A stretch of 64,000 bases of DNA. Origin: Phycisphaeraceae bacterium. GTDB lineage: Bacteria; Planctomycetota; Phycisphaerae; Phycisphaerales; UBA1924. A program made the position numbers and the translations under genes. The stretch covers positions 62,001-126,000 of the forward strand of contig JAHBXE010000009.1 in NCBI GenBank assembly GCA_019636625.1, read 5' to 3'. A model generated the notes under the pieces. That model was not told the origin of the DNA and searched no databases. It saw only the letters and a program-made list of their open reading frames with translations. Shown here piece by piece: positions 35,525 through 43,846 of the stretch. Within the stretch, counting starts at the first letter, position 1; every line of letters begins with the position of its first letter.

Positions 35525-35560
35525 CAGCGGCCCCGGACATCCGGGGCCGCTGGCGTTTTG
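35523..35560 (+). terminator. Strong hairpin terminator upstream of the PEP-CTERM gene
   Basis: A perfect 14-bp stem, GCCAGCGGCCCCGG (35523-35536) and CCGGGGCCGCTGGC (35541-35554), loop ACAT, followed by GTTTTG. No coding gene on this strand ends here. In the 470-bp gap 35183-35653 no ORF is convincing, so the terminator probably ends a small RNA that includes the CU-rich repeat. Confidence 0.85.
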
Positions 35561-35653
35561 CCCTCGACGATTTTTCGAAACCGCGTGCAAGATCCGGCCG
35601 CGGCCTTCGCAGTCTCGGTGCCGGGCTGAACCCGGCCCCTTCAGGAGATTCCC

Positions 35654-36265
35654 ATGCGTCCGGCAACACTCGCTAGTTTCGCGGCCTTTGGACTGGCACT
35701 CCCCGCCTCCGCCGCCATCGTGGGCGTGACGGGAATGACGACCTGGCTCGGCGTTCCCCCACCCAACTGCACGCCCACCGCCCTCACCGGGCAGTTCGCC
35801 TTCTGCTGGGATGAACAGCAGAACGTGCTGCTCAACCAGCCCGTGGACATGGTGAACAACCCGGGCTCCAGCAACGCGGCGGTGCCGGGCTTTGTCAACG
35901 GCGTCTACGACAGCCACTTCCTGCACTTCGACAACCAGATGGGCACGCCCCCGGCCACGGGCACCATCACCTTCAACAACCCGATCGTTGCCGTGATCTA
36001 CGGAAACAACCTCCTCGACCTCTCCGATCCGACCGCCGGGGCTTTCGGTACGGTGTACCCAACCGGATTCCCGTTCCGCGGACTGTTCACAGCGCCGAGC
36101 TCCTTCGTCACGGTGCTCGGCAACACCCTCTCCTTCGACCTCAACACGTTCCACCCCGTGTACGTCATCGACCAAGTGCGCGTGCTGACGGCGGTCCCCG
36201 CGCCGGGGAGCTTCGCACTTCTGACCATCGCCGGCGGCCTCGTGATGCGCCTACGCCGATCCTGA
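35654..36265 (+). CDS. PEP-CTERM sorting domain protein
   Basis: 203 residues, ATG preceded by AGGAG. Signal peptide (about 1-20, ending ASA), a secreted beta-rich domain with a possible disulfide (Cys39, Cys51), and a C-terminal VPAPGSFALLTIAGGLVMRL followed by RRS: the Pro-Glu-Pro-like motif (here VPAPG), hydrophobic helix and Arg tail of PEP-CTERM proteins. These are recognised by exosortase and placed on the cell surface or in exopolysaccharide. No exosortase gene is in the window. The function of the domain is unknown. Confidence 0.85.
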   Translation: MRPATLASFAAFGLALPASAAIVGVTGMTTWLGVPPPNCTPTALTGQFAFCWDEQQNVLLNQPVDMVNNPGSSNAAVPGFVNGVYDSHFLHFDNQMGTPPATGTITFNNPIVAVIYGNNLLDLSDPTAGAFGTVYPTGFPFRGLFTAPSSFVTVLGNTLSFDLNTFHPVYVIDQVRVLTAVPAPGSFALLTIAGGLVMRLRRS

Positions 36266-36296
36266 ACTCCGCCGGGCGCAGCATCGCCCGTGAACG

Positions 36297-36355
36297 AACT
36301 CTCTCTCCTCTCTCCCTTTGACCACGGCATCGGCCCCGGGACACCGGGGCCGTTG
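36297..36355 (+). terminator. CU-rich repeat copy 2 and hairpin after the PEP-CTERM gene
   Basis: The 30-base CU-rich repeat (36297-36326) is followed by CGGCCCCGG (36331-36339) and CCGGGGCCG (36344-36352) with a short ACA-containing loop and a T-containing tail (TTGTCGTT). It lies 32 bp after the PEP-CTERM stop and probably ends that transcript. Confidence 0.7.
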
Positions 36356-36378
36356 TCGTTCCCGCATCTCACGCGCCC

Positions 36379-38346
36379 TCATCGACGCTGGCGCTTGACC
36401 CTGGCCATCGCCGCGTCCACTTCCTTCTGCGACGACGGGTCGCCCAGGAGCGCCCGTTCCGCCGCGAGCATCTCGACCGCCGCGTCCGTAGAAATCGCCG
36501 CGGCGTACGGGTCGGCGATTTCGATCGCGTCGCGCAGGCGCGACTCGGGACGGATCGACCGGCGAAGCAGCCGAAGCAAGCGTACATCCCGCGACTTCTC
36601 CAGCCCGGGGAAAGTCGCGTGCCACAGGGCATCGCGAAGGTCCGGTCGAGACGCCACGCCCGGCGGCAGCTGATCGAACACCCGCACCATCAACCCGATC
36701 TCCCCGGCGCGATAGACCGAGAGAACCGCATCCTCCATCGCTCCCAGTGTCAGCTTGTCCGGGTCTTCGGTCAGCAGCCCCTTCGCAAGATCCGCGGCGT
36801 CGCGGTCGCGGCCCAACAGCACCAGCGCCCGGATGGCCGTCGCCATGTCGCCCTCACGCAGCGCCGCAGCCAGGTCATCCGCGAGCGAGCGCGCTCCTTG
36901 AAGCGGCGGCGGATCGTCCCGGCGGGGGGCCGGGCTGCCCAACATCGCCAGCGGATCGCCGAAGCACGCGAGCTTCCACGCGGGGGCATCGTCGATGCGC
37001 ACCGCGGCACCGAACGGGTACTTCGAGACCAGGCGGCCCACCACGATCGACGACGGCACAAACGCGTGAAGAAAGGGCTCATCGACCGAACCGAGGTAGC
37101 AGTACACGCCGCGCTCGAGCCATCGACCGCCGAGCGTGTCGCGATCGGACGGGCCCAGCGCGGACCACGAATGCACGAGGTGGAGCATGGCCGGGACCTG
37201 AAGGAACGGAACATCCCCGGGGAGACACCGGCCCGGCTCGAGATGAAACTCGTTGGCCATGCCCTTGGTGTTGATAAGAATCAGGCCGGCATCGATGGGC
37301 GATGCGGCCCGTCGCCTCCAGGACGCTTCCGAGCCGCGCGGGTGTTCCTCGACCGTGGCTTCGATCCCCACGCGCTGAAGGTACTCCACGCCGGAACGCA
37401 TCGAGAACTTCGACCACGGCTCGCTCGTCGGGTAGCCGTCGAAGAGCCACGCCTTCGAGGGATTGAGGAACAGGGCGCACATCGCCGTGTACGCGCTCCG
37501 GGCTTCCGATCCCATGATCTGCCCCGCCCAGGCCCACCGTCGGACGCCCGGCGATTCCCCCTCGCGGACACGCCCCAGCACATCCGTCGTGGCCAGGATG
37601 ACGCCGGGCTCCATCTCCACGCGAGACGGCACGCTCATGCAGAGCGTTACGGCGTCCACATCATCGCCAAGCGCCGCCCATCGGAGCCCCCCCGACTCGC
37701 AAAGCCGCTCGACCTCTGCGCTGAAGTCGGCGATCGCCTTGCGCGTGAACGTCGCGCCGATGTTCCCGGGCGGGCGTGAAACCCAGACCAGCGGCTGCGC
37801 CCGTCCCGCCGCCAGCGCCAGACCCGCCGTCCACGCCGGGTCCTGCATCGAAGCCACCACCACGCCCGAAGGCGGCACGCCCAGCGCTCGCCACCGACCC
37901 CACAACGCGGCGTCACTCTCGATGCGGGGCCCCTCCGCCTCGCCGGGTATCGCCCTCGCCCACACGGACCGCACGGCCCCACTCACCGCTTCGGACCCCG
38001 CCGGCGCGGCCCGGCCATCGTCCCGCCACCGGTACACCGATGCGGGCCGGAAGCCTCGGACAAAGCGCGCGATGTCCTCCCTCGCCTGCGGCGTTCCATC
38101 ATCCAGGAGCACCGGGAACCGGAGCGTGGGGGTCCACGAGGCGACGGCCGCGATGTAGTCGGCCGTGCTGGGGACGATGACAACGGAAGAACTTGTCGGC
38201 CATGCGCGCTGCACGGCCTCGACGCGGACACCGAGCTGCGCCGCGGGCGGGAGGTCCTCGTAGCGAACCCGCTTCGGACCGGTATCCTCCGGTTGAGCCG
38301 CCGCGGCAACGAAGATCGAGAGCAGCAGCCCCGGCAGGAACATCAT
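36379..38346 (-). CDS. Large exported hypothetical protein, possible gingipain-like (clan CD) fold
   Basis: 655 residues from ATG at 38346, with a signal peptide (MMFLPGLLLSIFVAAAAQ). Residues about 370-490 read INTKGMANEFHLEPG, then GVYCYLGSVDEPFLHAFVPS and KLACFGDPLAMLG. This order (open loop, surface strand with SVDEPFL, GDPL near the end) recalls the caspase-like domain of gingipain-type C25 peptidases. I cannot identify a convincing His/Cys dyad, so the assignment is tentative. The C-terminal 150 residues are helical and repetitive in charge (TPR-like). No neighbour suggests a role. Confidence 0.55.
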   Translation of the reverse strand: MMFLPGLLLSIFVAAAAQPEDTGPKRVRYEDLPPAAQLGVRVEAVQRAWPTSSSVVIVPSTADYIAAVASWTPTLRFPVLLDDGTPQAREDIARFVRGFRPASVYRWRDDGRAAPAGSEAVSGAVRSVWARAIPGEAEGPRIESDAALWGRWRALGVPPSGVVVASMQDPAWTAGLALAAGRAQPLVWVSRPPGNIGATFTRKAIADFSAEVERLCESGGLRWAALGDDVDAVTLCMSVPSRVEMEPGVILATTDVLGRVREGESPGVRRWAWAGQIMGSEARSAYTAMCALFLNPSKAWLFDGYPTSEPWSKFSMRSGVEYLQRVGIEATVEEHPRGSEASWRRRAASPIDAGLILINTKGMANEFHLEPGRCLPGDVPFLQVPAMLHLVHSWSALGPSDRDTLGGRWLERGVYCYLGSVDEPFLHAFVPSSIVVGRLVSKYPFGAAVRIDDAPAWKLACFGDPLAMLGSPAPRRDDPPPLQGARSLADDLAAALREGDMATAIRALVLLGRDRDAADLAKGLLTEDPDKLTLGAMEDAVLSVYRAGEIGLMVRVFDQLPPGVASRPDLRDALWHATFPGLEKSRDVRLLRLLRRSIRPESRLRDAIEIADPYAAAISTDAAVEMLAAERALLGDPSSQKEVDAAMARVKRQRR

Positions 38347-38425
38347 CGGGGACTGTAGTGCCCCATGAACAAGGCCACGGCGCGGAAGGGCCATGGCCTG
38401 ATGGTTCAGAGGTCGGCGGGGTGAA

Positions 38426-38695
38426 TCAGAGCGCGGCTTTGAGCGCCGTCGCGGGCTTGAAGCCGCAGGTCGTGCTCGCCGCGATGGAGATCGGCTGCTT
38501 GGTCACGGGGTTGATGCCGGTCCTGGCAGCGCGCTGGCGCTTCACAAACGTGCCGAATCCGGAGATCGTCACCTTCTCCTGCTGCTTGAGTCCCTGCGTA
38601 ATGCACTCGAGCACGGCCTCGACCGCCTTGGAGGCGTCGGTCTTGCTCGTGTTGAGGTTCATCGCCACCTGGTCGATCAGATCGCCCTTGTTCAT
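38426..38695 (-). CDS. HU-family DNA-binding protein
   Basis: 89 residues, ATG with GGAAGGAA upstream. The classical HU/IHF sequence: MNKGDLIDQVA, dimer helix, then VTISGFGTFVKRQRAARTG and the arm NPVTKQPISIAAS, ending FKPATALKAAL. It binds and bends DNA as a dimer and structures the nucleoid. It lies between a secreted protein gene and the divergent clpS. Confidence 0.93.
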   Translation of the reverse strand: MNKGDLIDQVAMNLNTSKTDASKAVEAVLECITQGLKQQEKVTISGFGTFVKRQRAARTGINPVTKQPISIAASTTCGFKPATALKAAL

Positions 38696-38836
38696 CGCGG
38701 AGTTCCTTCCGTTTCGGCGCGGCGGACGGCCGATCCTCGGCCCGCCCCCCGCCGTGGTGCTGCCTCGTGCAGGTATCGGCCCGGGCGCCCGGAACAGGCC
38801 AGAAACCGGGGACATTCGTGGGCGTACCATCATTCC

Positions 38837-39181
38837 GTGGCCAGCACCAAGACCCAAACGAATCCCGAAACGTCGACGGATCAGCCTGTCCCGTGGAACG
38901 TTGTCCTGCTCGACGATGATGAACACTCGTACGAGTACGTCATCCGCATGATGCAGGAACTCTTCGGCCACTCCATCGAACGCGCGTTCCAGATCGCCAA
39001 GACCGTGGACACGGAAGGCCGGGTGATCTGCCTGACGACCCACAAGGAGCACGCGGAGCTCAAGCGCGACCAGATCCTCGCCTATGGACGCGACCCCATC
39101 ATGGAAGAGAGCAAGGGCTCCATGTCCGCGATCATCGAGCCCGCCGAGTTCGGCGGAGAAGACGACGACACGACCGAGTGA
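38837..39181 (+). CDS. clpS: ATP-dependent Clp protease adaptor ClpS
   Basis: 114 residues from a GTG start. The core WNVVLLDDDEHSYEYVIRMM is the ClpS signature; HKEHAELKRDQIL and the C-terminal beta strand follow. ClpS delivers substrates with N-degrons to ClpA or, in bacteria with ClpC only, to ClpC. Here only clpC (20748) is visible. The tail is acidic. The stop is 3 bp from the stop of the convergent cysteine dioxygenase gene. Confidence 0.93.
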   Translation: MASTKTQTNPETSTDQPVPWNVVLLDDDEHSYEYVIRMMQELFGHSIERAFQIAKTVDTEGRVICLTTHKEHAELKRDQILAYGRDPIMEESKGSMSAIIEPAEFGGEDDDTTE

Positions 39182-39184
39182 ACC

Positions 39185-39751
39185 TCAGCAGTCGTACTTG
39201 CCGGTCTCGGCGCCGTCGCTGACCGCAAACTTGTACGTGTGCATCTTCTCGATCGGCGGCGAGTAGATGTGCATCGTGATCAGGTCGAACTCCGGGGCCT
39301 GCATATTGGCGACCTGGTGGATGTCCGCATCCGCCGCGGCACACACATACCCCGGACTCATCTCGTTCGTCTGCACGGGACAGATCAGGCCGGAGGGCGT
39401 CTTGGCGAAGCGGATCTCCGTCCCCGTACCCTCGACCACCTTGAACGCGCAACTGACGCCCGCGTGGTCGTGGATCGGCGTGCAGTGCCCGCTCTTCCAG
39501 CACAGCGCGAGCAACTCGAACCACTCGGTCCGCGCGATGGTGTTCCGCTTGTACCCGCCCGGGTTGAACAGGCAGCAGGCGCCGATGTCCGCCCGCGTTA
39601 CGTTCGTTTCGGAGAGCAGCTTCGCCAGTACATCCAGGTCGGCCCGGGTCGTCAACGACTCCAAGTACCCGATCAGCTTCGCGAGCTTCGGGAACCGGGC
39701 GGCGGCATTACGGCAGGTCGGTTCGGCAATCGCGGGTGTCATGGGATCCAT
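39185..39751 (-). CDS. cdo: Cysteine dioxygenase, type I
   Basis: 188 residues. The non-heme iron ligands are His94 and His96 in CTPIHDHAGVSCAFK and His145 in DADIHQVAN. Cys101 and Tyr163 (in HIYSPP) occupy the positions that form the Cys-Tyr cross-link in mammalian enzymes, so the mature cofactor could form; many bacterial homologues lack this Cys. It oxidises L-cysteine to cysteine sulfinate with O2. A PLP enzyme, sulfur-anion exporters and a molybdoenzyme follow within 10 kb, suggesting catabolism of cysteine sulfur. Confidence 0.88.
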   Translation of the reverse strand: MDPMTPAIAEPTCRNAAARFPKLAKLIGYLESLTTRADLDVLAKLLSETNVTRADIGACCLFNPGGYKRNTIARTEWFELLALCWKSGHCTPIHDHAGVSCAFKVVEGTGTEIRFAKTPSGLICPVQTNEMSPGYVCAAADADIHQVANMQAPEFDLITMHIYSPPIEKMHTYKFAVSDGAETGKYDC

Positions 39752-39833
39752 GATACATCAGGATCGACCGATTCACCCCCGGTTTTCCCGCCACATCCTG
39801 CCAATTGCGGACAATTCCGGGCCTTGCCGGGCT

Positions 39834-41081
39834 TCACAGCCGCCCCTCCGCGGCGAGTTCCTCCCGGAGGGCCCCGGCGAGGTACTCGTATTGCCCCATC
39901 GCGTTGTACAACTGCGCGCTGATCCGGAACAGCCGCCGCCCGTCGCCCGCGATCGACCAGAGCGGCACCTGGATCCGGTGCTTGTCCACCAGCACGTCCT
40001 GTAACGCATCGTGGTATGCGCTGGGTCTGGCCAGGAGACGTGCCGTCCGCTCGGCATCGTGCGCGGGCAGAAACAGCGTGGCCAAAGACCCCACCATCGA
40101 CTCGGGCGCTGGCGGCTCCATACCCAGTTCGCGGCAGAGCATCCGCCGCGCCCCCAAGACCAGCTCCCGGTTCCGCTGCATGACCTCCGGCCATCCGCCG
40201 GGCACCATGGTGGCCATCGCCCGCAGCGCCGCGCCGATGGAAATGTACGCCGTCAGGTCCCCGGTTCCGATGTAGTCAAACTCCGTCCACAACTGCTTGC
40301 GACCGCGCTTGCCCTTCTCCGCGAAGTTCGATAGCGCCAGCGGCCGGAATCCACCGGGCATCGACTGCCTGTCTTCCCGGATGTGAAGCAGCGCGGATCC
40401 CTTTGGCGAGCACACCCACTTGTGGCAGTTGGCCGTGTAGAAGGAGGCCCCCAGGCCCCCGATGTCCAGCCCTTCCACCTGCCCCGGCGCGTGCGCCCCA
40501 TCCACGATGCACATCACGCCCCGACGCTCCAGCGCCGGCACGATCCGCTCCACCGGAAGGATGAGACCGCTCGGACTGGTCACATGGCTGATCAGCAGCA
40601 CGCGCGTCCGGGGCGTCACCGCGCCCATCACCTCCGCCGCGATCTGCTCCGGACCCGTGGTCGGGAATGACAGCGGCACCGAAACCACCTTCGCCCCCGT
40701 GCGTTGGCTCGTCCGCCGCATCGAGTTCATGCACGCCGGGTACTCATGCCCCGTCATCAGGATCTCATCCCCGCCCTTCAGCACCCCCTCCAGGTTCATC
40801 AGCACCGTCGCGACCCCCGTGGTCGCGTTGGGCACAAAGACCAGATCCTCCGCGCGGCACTTCACAAAGGCCGCCAGCGCGTGCCGCGACTCATCCAGCA
40901 ACCCATCCATGTCCCGCACGAAGAACCGAACGGCCTCTCGTTCCATCCGCTCACGCAGCCGGGTCTGCGCCTCGAGCACCGCCCGCGGGCAGGCGCCGAA
41001 CGAGCCGTGGTTCAGGTACACGATCTCGGGATCAAGAGCCCAGTTTTTCCAGAACGGCGACGGCGCGGGCAGCATCGGCAT
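39834..41081 (-). CDS. Class V PLP aminotransferase-fold enzyme (isopenicillin N epimerase/C-S lyase-like)
   Basis: 415 residues from ATG at 41081. NHGSFGACPRAVLEAQ, IVDGAHAPGQVEG (PLP-binding Asp and His) and the Schiff-base Lys221 in CHKWVCSPKG define the CefD/EgtE-like branch of the cysteine desulfurase superfamily. Members split C-S bonds, desulfinate or epimerise. Being adjacent to cysteine dioxygenase on the same strand (82 bp apart), a role in desulfinating or otherwise breaking down cysteine sulfinate is plausible but unproven. The upstream frame to 41174 is not conserved in character. Confidence 0.75.
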   Translation of the reverse strand: MPMLPAPSPFWKNWALDPEIVYLNHGSFGACPRAVLEAQTRLRERMEREAVRFFVRDMDGLLDESRHALAAFVKCRAEDLVFVPNATTGVATVLMNLEGVLKGGDEILMTGHEYPACMNSMRRTSQRTGAKVVSVPLSFPTTGPEQIAAEVMGAVTPRTRVLLISHVTSPSGLILPVERIVPALERRGVMCIVDGAHAPGQVEGLDIGGLGASFYTANCHKWVCSPKGSALLHIREDRQSMPGGFRPLALSNFAEKGKRGRKQLWTEFDYIGTGDLTAYISIGAALRAMATMVPGGWPEVMQRNRELVLGARRMLCRELGMEPPAPESMVGSLATLFLPAHDAERTARLLARPSAYHDALQDVLVDKHRIQVPLWSIAGDGRRLFRISAQLYNAMGQYEYLAGALREELAAEGRL

Positions 41082-41134
41082 GGTCAGAGGGTAGGGAAGG
41101 GTCACCGACGCCCCCACTACTACAGTTGCCGCCC

Positions 41135-42136
41135 TTGAACGCCGCGCCGCCCGATCTCCATCAGAGTCGTTCACCCAATGCGCTCTCCAACGGGCTGCTC
41201 ATTGTCGGAGTGGTGCTCATCGCGGGCATCGGTCTTCCCGAGCTCGCGCTGGCCCTCGGCATCAGCCTCGCCCTTCTGGGCTTTGTTCAGTCCGGCCCGA
41301 TCGCCGAGCGTGCCGCTCGCTTACTCATTCAGTTGTGCATCGTGCTCCTCGGCCTGCGCATGGACCTGCGCATCCTGGCCCACTCTGGCCTCACTGGTCT
41401 CGCGCTCGCCGTCGGCACCATTGTCGGCACCCTCGCCGCCGGCTACCTCGTTGGGCGCTCTCTGAAAGTCGGCCGACGACTCACCCTTCTCATCTCCTCC
41501 GGCACCGCCATCTGCGGCGGCTCCGCCATCGCCGCCGTCGGCTCCGTGACGCACGCCACCCGCGCCCAGATCAGCGTCGCGACCGGAACTGTTTTCCTCC
41601 TCAACGCCGCCGCGCTGTACCTCTTCCCGCCCCTCGGGCGCGCGCTGGAACTCTCCGCCGCTCAGTTCGGTGCCTGGGCCGGAACCGCGATCCATGACAT
41701 TTCTTCCGTCGTCAGCGCCGGGGCCGCGTTCGACCGCCTCTCCGGCCCGGACAGCAACGCCATCCAGACCGCCACCATCGTCAAGCTCACGCGCGTCATC
41801 TGGATTCTCCCCCTTTGCTTCGCCGCGGCCGCCCTCGCGCGATCGCGCCGTACGGCCCGGCCCGGCGACCGCCCACTGCCCATCCCCTGGTTCATCGGGT
41901 TCTTCGTGCTCGCCGCCACCGCTCGCACGTTTATCCCCGACCTGGTCGAGCCTGTCGCGCCGACGATGCTCACCCTCGCCCGCCGCGGCATGGCGGTTGC
42001 CCTGTTCCTGATCGGTGCAGGTCTCACCCGGCAATCGCTCCGGCTTGTCGGCATTCGACCGCTCATCCTCGGGATCCTCCTCTGGGTGCTCCTGAGTGCG
42101 ACCTCCCTCCTCATCATCCGATCCACGATCTCCTAG
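41135..42136 (+). CDS. YeiH-family putative sulfate/anion exporter
   Basis: About 333 residues with nine or ten transmembrane segments, and the YeiH/UPF0324 features LLIQLCIVLLGLRMDL and SSGTAICGGSAIAAVG. The family is annotated as putative sulfate exporters; experimental evidence is limited. No ATG is available near the N-terminus: the start is probably TTG at 41135 or 41126. It diverges from the PLP gene and precedes the SoeBC-like gene, consistent with disposal of sulfite or sulfate. Confidence 0.75.
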   Translation: MNAAPPDLHQSRSPNALSNGLLIVGVVLIAGIGLPELALALGISLALLGFVQSGPIAERAARLLIQLCIVLLGLRMDLRILAHSGLTGLALAVGTIVGTLAAGYLVGRSLKVGRRLTLLISSGTAICGGSAIAAVGSVTHATRAQISVATGTVFLLNAAALYLFPPLGRALELSAAQFGAWAGTAIHDISSVVSAGAAFDRLSGPDSNAIQTATIVKLTRVIWILPLCFAAAALARSRRTARPGDRPLPIPWFIGFFVLAATARTFIPDLVEPVAPTMLTLARRGMAVALFLIGAGLTRQSLRLVGIRPLILGILLWVLLSATSLLIIRSTIS

Positions 42137-42229
42137 CCAATCCCTTGCGGCGTGGTCGATGCTCGTGTACCGTTGCGCCCCAACTCGCGCCGGCAATCGC
42201 GAGGCACCTTCGCCCCGGGTGGAGCAGGC

Positions 42230-43702
42230 ATGAAGTACGGCTTCCTGATCGACCACGACCGCTGCATCGGCTGCCACGCCTGCACCGTCGCCTGCAAGGC
42301 GGAGAACGACGTCCCCGTCGGCAACTTCCGCACGTGGGTCAAGTACGTCGAGAACGGCTCCTACCCCGACGTCCGCCGCCACTTCGCCGTCCTCCGCTGC
42401 AACCACTGCACCAACGCCCCGTGCGTCAAGATCTGCCCGGTCAATGCGCTCGAGAAGCGCGGCGACGGCATCGTGGACATCGACCGCGATGCCTGCATCG
42501 GCTGCCGCGCCTGCATGCAGGCCTGCCCGTACGACGCGATCTACCTCAACGAGGACAAGGGCTCCATCGAGAAGTGCCACTACTGCGCCCACCGCGTCGA
42601 GAAGGGCCTCGAGCCCGCGTGCGTGATCGTCTGCCCGGAAACCGCCATTGTCGCCGGCGACCTTGACGATCCATCGAGCAAGCTCTCGAAGATGGTCAAA
42701 GAGAACAAGGTCCAAGTCCGCCGCCCGGAGCAGAAGACCGGTCCCAATGTGTACTACAAAGGCGCCCTCGCCGCCGCGCTCCAGCCCGGTGAACCCTCCC
42801 GCCCATCCACCTATCTGTGGTCCGACCGCCCCGCCCACAAGCCCGAGCCCTGGCCCATCAGCCTTCCCGTCCTTCCCACCACGCGCGTCGTCCTGGACGC
42901 CGGCCATCGCGTCGAGTGGGGCTGGCCGGTTGCGCTCTACCTCGTCACCAAGGGCGTCGCCGCTGGCGCCGCCATCCTCGCGCCCTTCGCCGCGTGGCTC
43001 GGCCTCACCGGCTGGGCCGCGGCGTACCTCCCGGAAGTCCTCGCCATCGTCTTCACGCTCGCCACCGTCGGCCTGCTCATTGAAGACCTCAAGAGGCCGC
43101 ACACGTTCTACCGCCTGTTGACCCGCCCCAACTGGAACAGTTGGCTCGTCAAGGGCGGGATCATCCTCACGGCCTTCGGCATCTCCTCCGCCGCGATCGT
43201 CGCCCTCCGACTCGGCGGGTTGGACGCTGCGGCCGACGCCGTCCGCTGGCTCCAGGCGGTTCTCGGCCTCGGCGCTGCGGGCTACACGGCGTTCCTCTTC
43301 GGCCAGTGCGAAGGGCGAGACCTCTGGCAATCCCCGTGGCTCCTCCCCCACCTGCTCGTGCAGGCCATCTTCTGCGGCGGAGCGGCTCTTGCCTTGTTCA
43401 GCATCGCGCCGATGCGCCTGGCCGTCCTCGTCGCCGCGGCCACGCTGGGCCACATCGCCATCTCTCTTGTCGATCGTTTCGGCCACCACGCAACGACCAA
43501 CGCCAAGCAGGCCGCGGCCTTCCTCGGCACACTCCGCCTCGGGCCGTTCGATCCCTGGAAGTCGGGGCTTCTCTTCGGCGTCCTCGGCGCTGTGGCGGGC
43601 CTGTTCGGCCTCTGGCCCGCCGCCGCGGCCGCCATCCTCGTCGGACTTTATCTTTACGAATGGGCGTACGTCCGAGCGGGCCAGTTGCCGCCGCTCAGTT
43701 GA
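42230..43702 (+). CDS. Fused ferredoxin-type [4Fe-4S] subunit and NrfD/DmsC-like membrane subunit (SoeBC-like)
   Basis: 490 residues, ATG with GGAG five bases upstream. Residues 1-190 hold sixteen Cys in four [4Fe-4S] motifs: C12-C22 (CIGCHACTVAC), CNHCTNAPCVKICP, CIGCRACMQACP and CHYCA…ACVIVCP, as in DmsB/PsrB/SoeB. Residues about 240-485 hold eight hydrophobic helices like DmsC/NrfD quinone-reactive subunits. These two subunits are normally separate genes. The protein would pass electrons between the downstream molybdoenzyme and the quinone pool. No Tat signal, so the FeS part lies in the cytoplasm. Confidence 0.82.
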   Translation: MKYGFLIDHDRCIGCHACTVACKAENDVPVGNFRTWVKYVENGSYPDVRRHFAVLRCNHCTNAPCVKICPVNALEKRGDGIVDIDRDACIGCRACMQACPYDAIYLNEDKGSIEKCHYCAHRVEKGLEPACVIVCPETAIVAGDLDDPSSKLSKMVKENKVQVRRPEQKTGPNVYYKGALAAALQPGEPSRPSTYLWSDRPAHKPEPWPISLPVLPTTRVVLDAGHRVEWGWPVALYLVTKGVAAGAAILAPFAAWLGLTGWAAAYLPEVLAIVFTLATVGLLIEDLKRPHTFYRLLTRPNWNSWLVKGGIILTAFGISSAAIVALRLGGLDAAADAVRWLQAVLGLGAAGYTAFLFGQCEGRDLWQSPWLLPHLLVQAIFCGGAALALFSIAPMRLAVLVAAATLGHIAISLVDRFGHHATTNAKQAAAFLGTLRLGPFDPWKSGLLFGVLGAVAGLFGLWPAAAAAILVGLYLYEWAYVRAGQLPPLS

Positions 43703-43846
43703 GAAGGATGCCGAACCGCGAGCGTGCCCGAGCGGACATCACCCAATGCCAGACTCGCACCTTCAAGCCGACGGTCTCCAACGCGATCACTCGAGCGCTC
43801 GGGCACTTCCGCTCGTTCACACCCGCGGTTCAGAGGGAGCCAGTCC

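Noticed and set aside
35383..35560. Signal recognition particle RNA or another known structured RNA
   Set aside because: The conserved GGAAGCAGC-type tetraloop region is absent and no known RNA pattern fits. It is kept only as an unknown small-RNA candidate.
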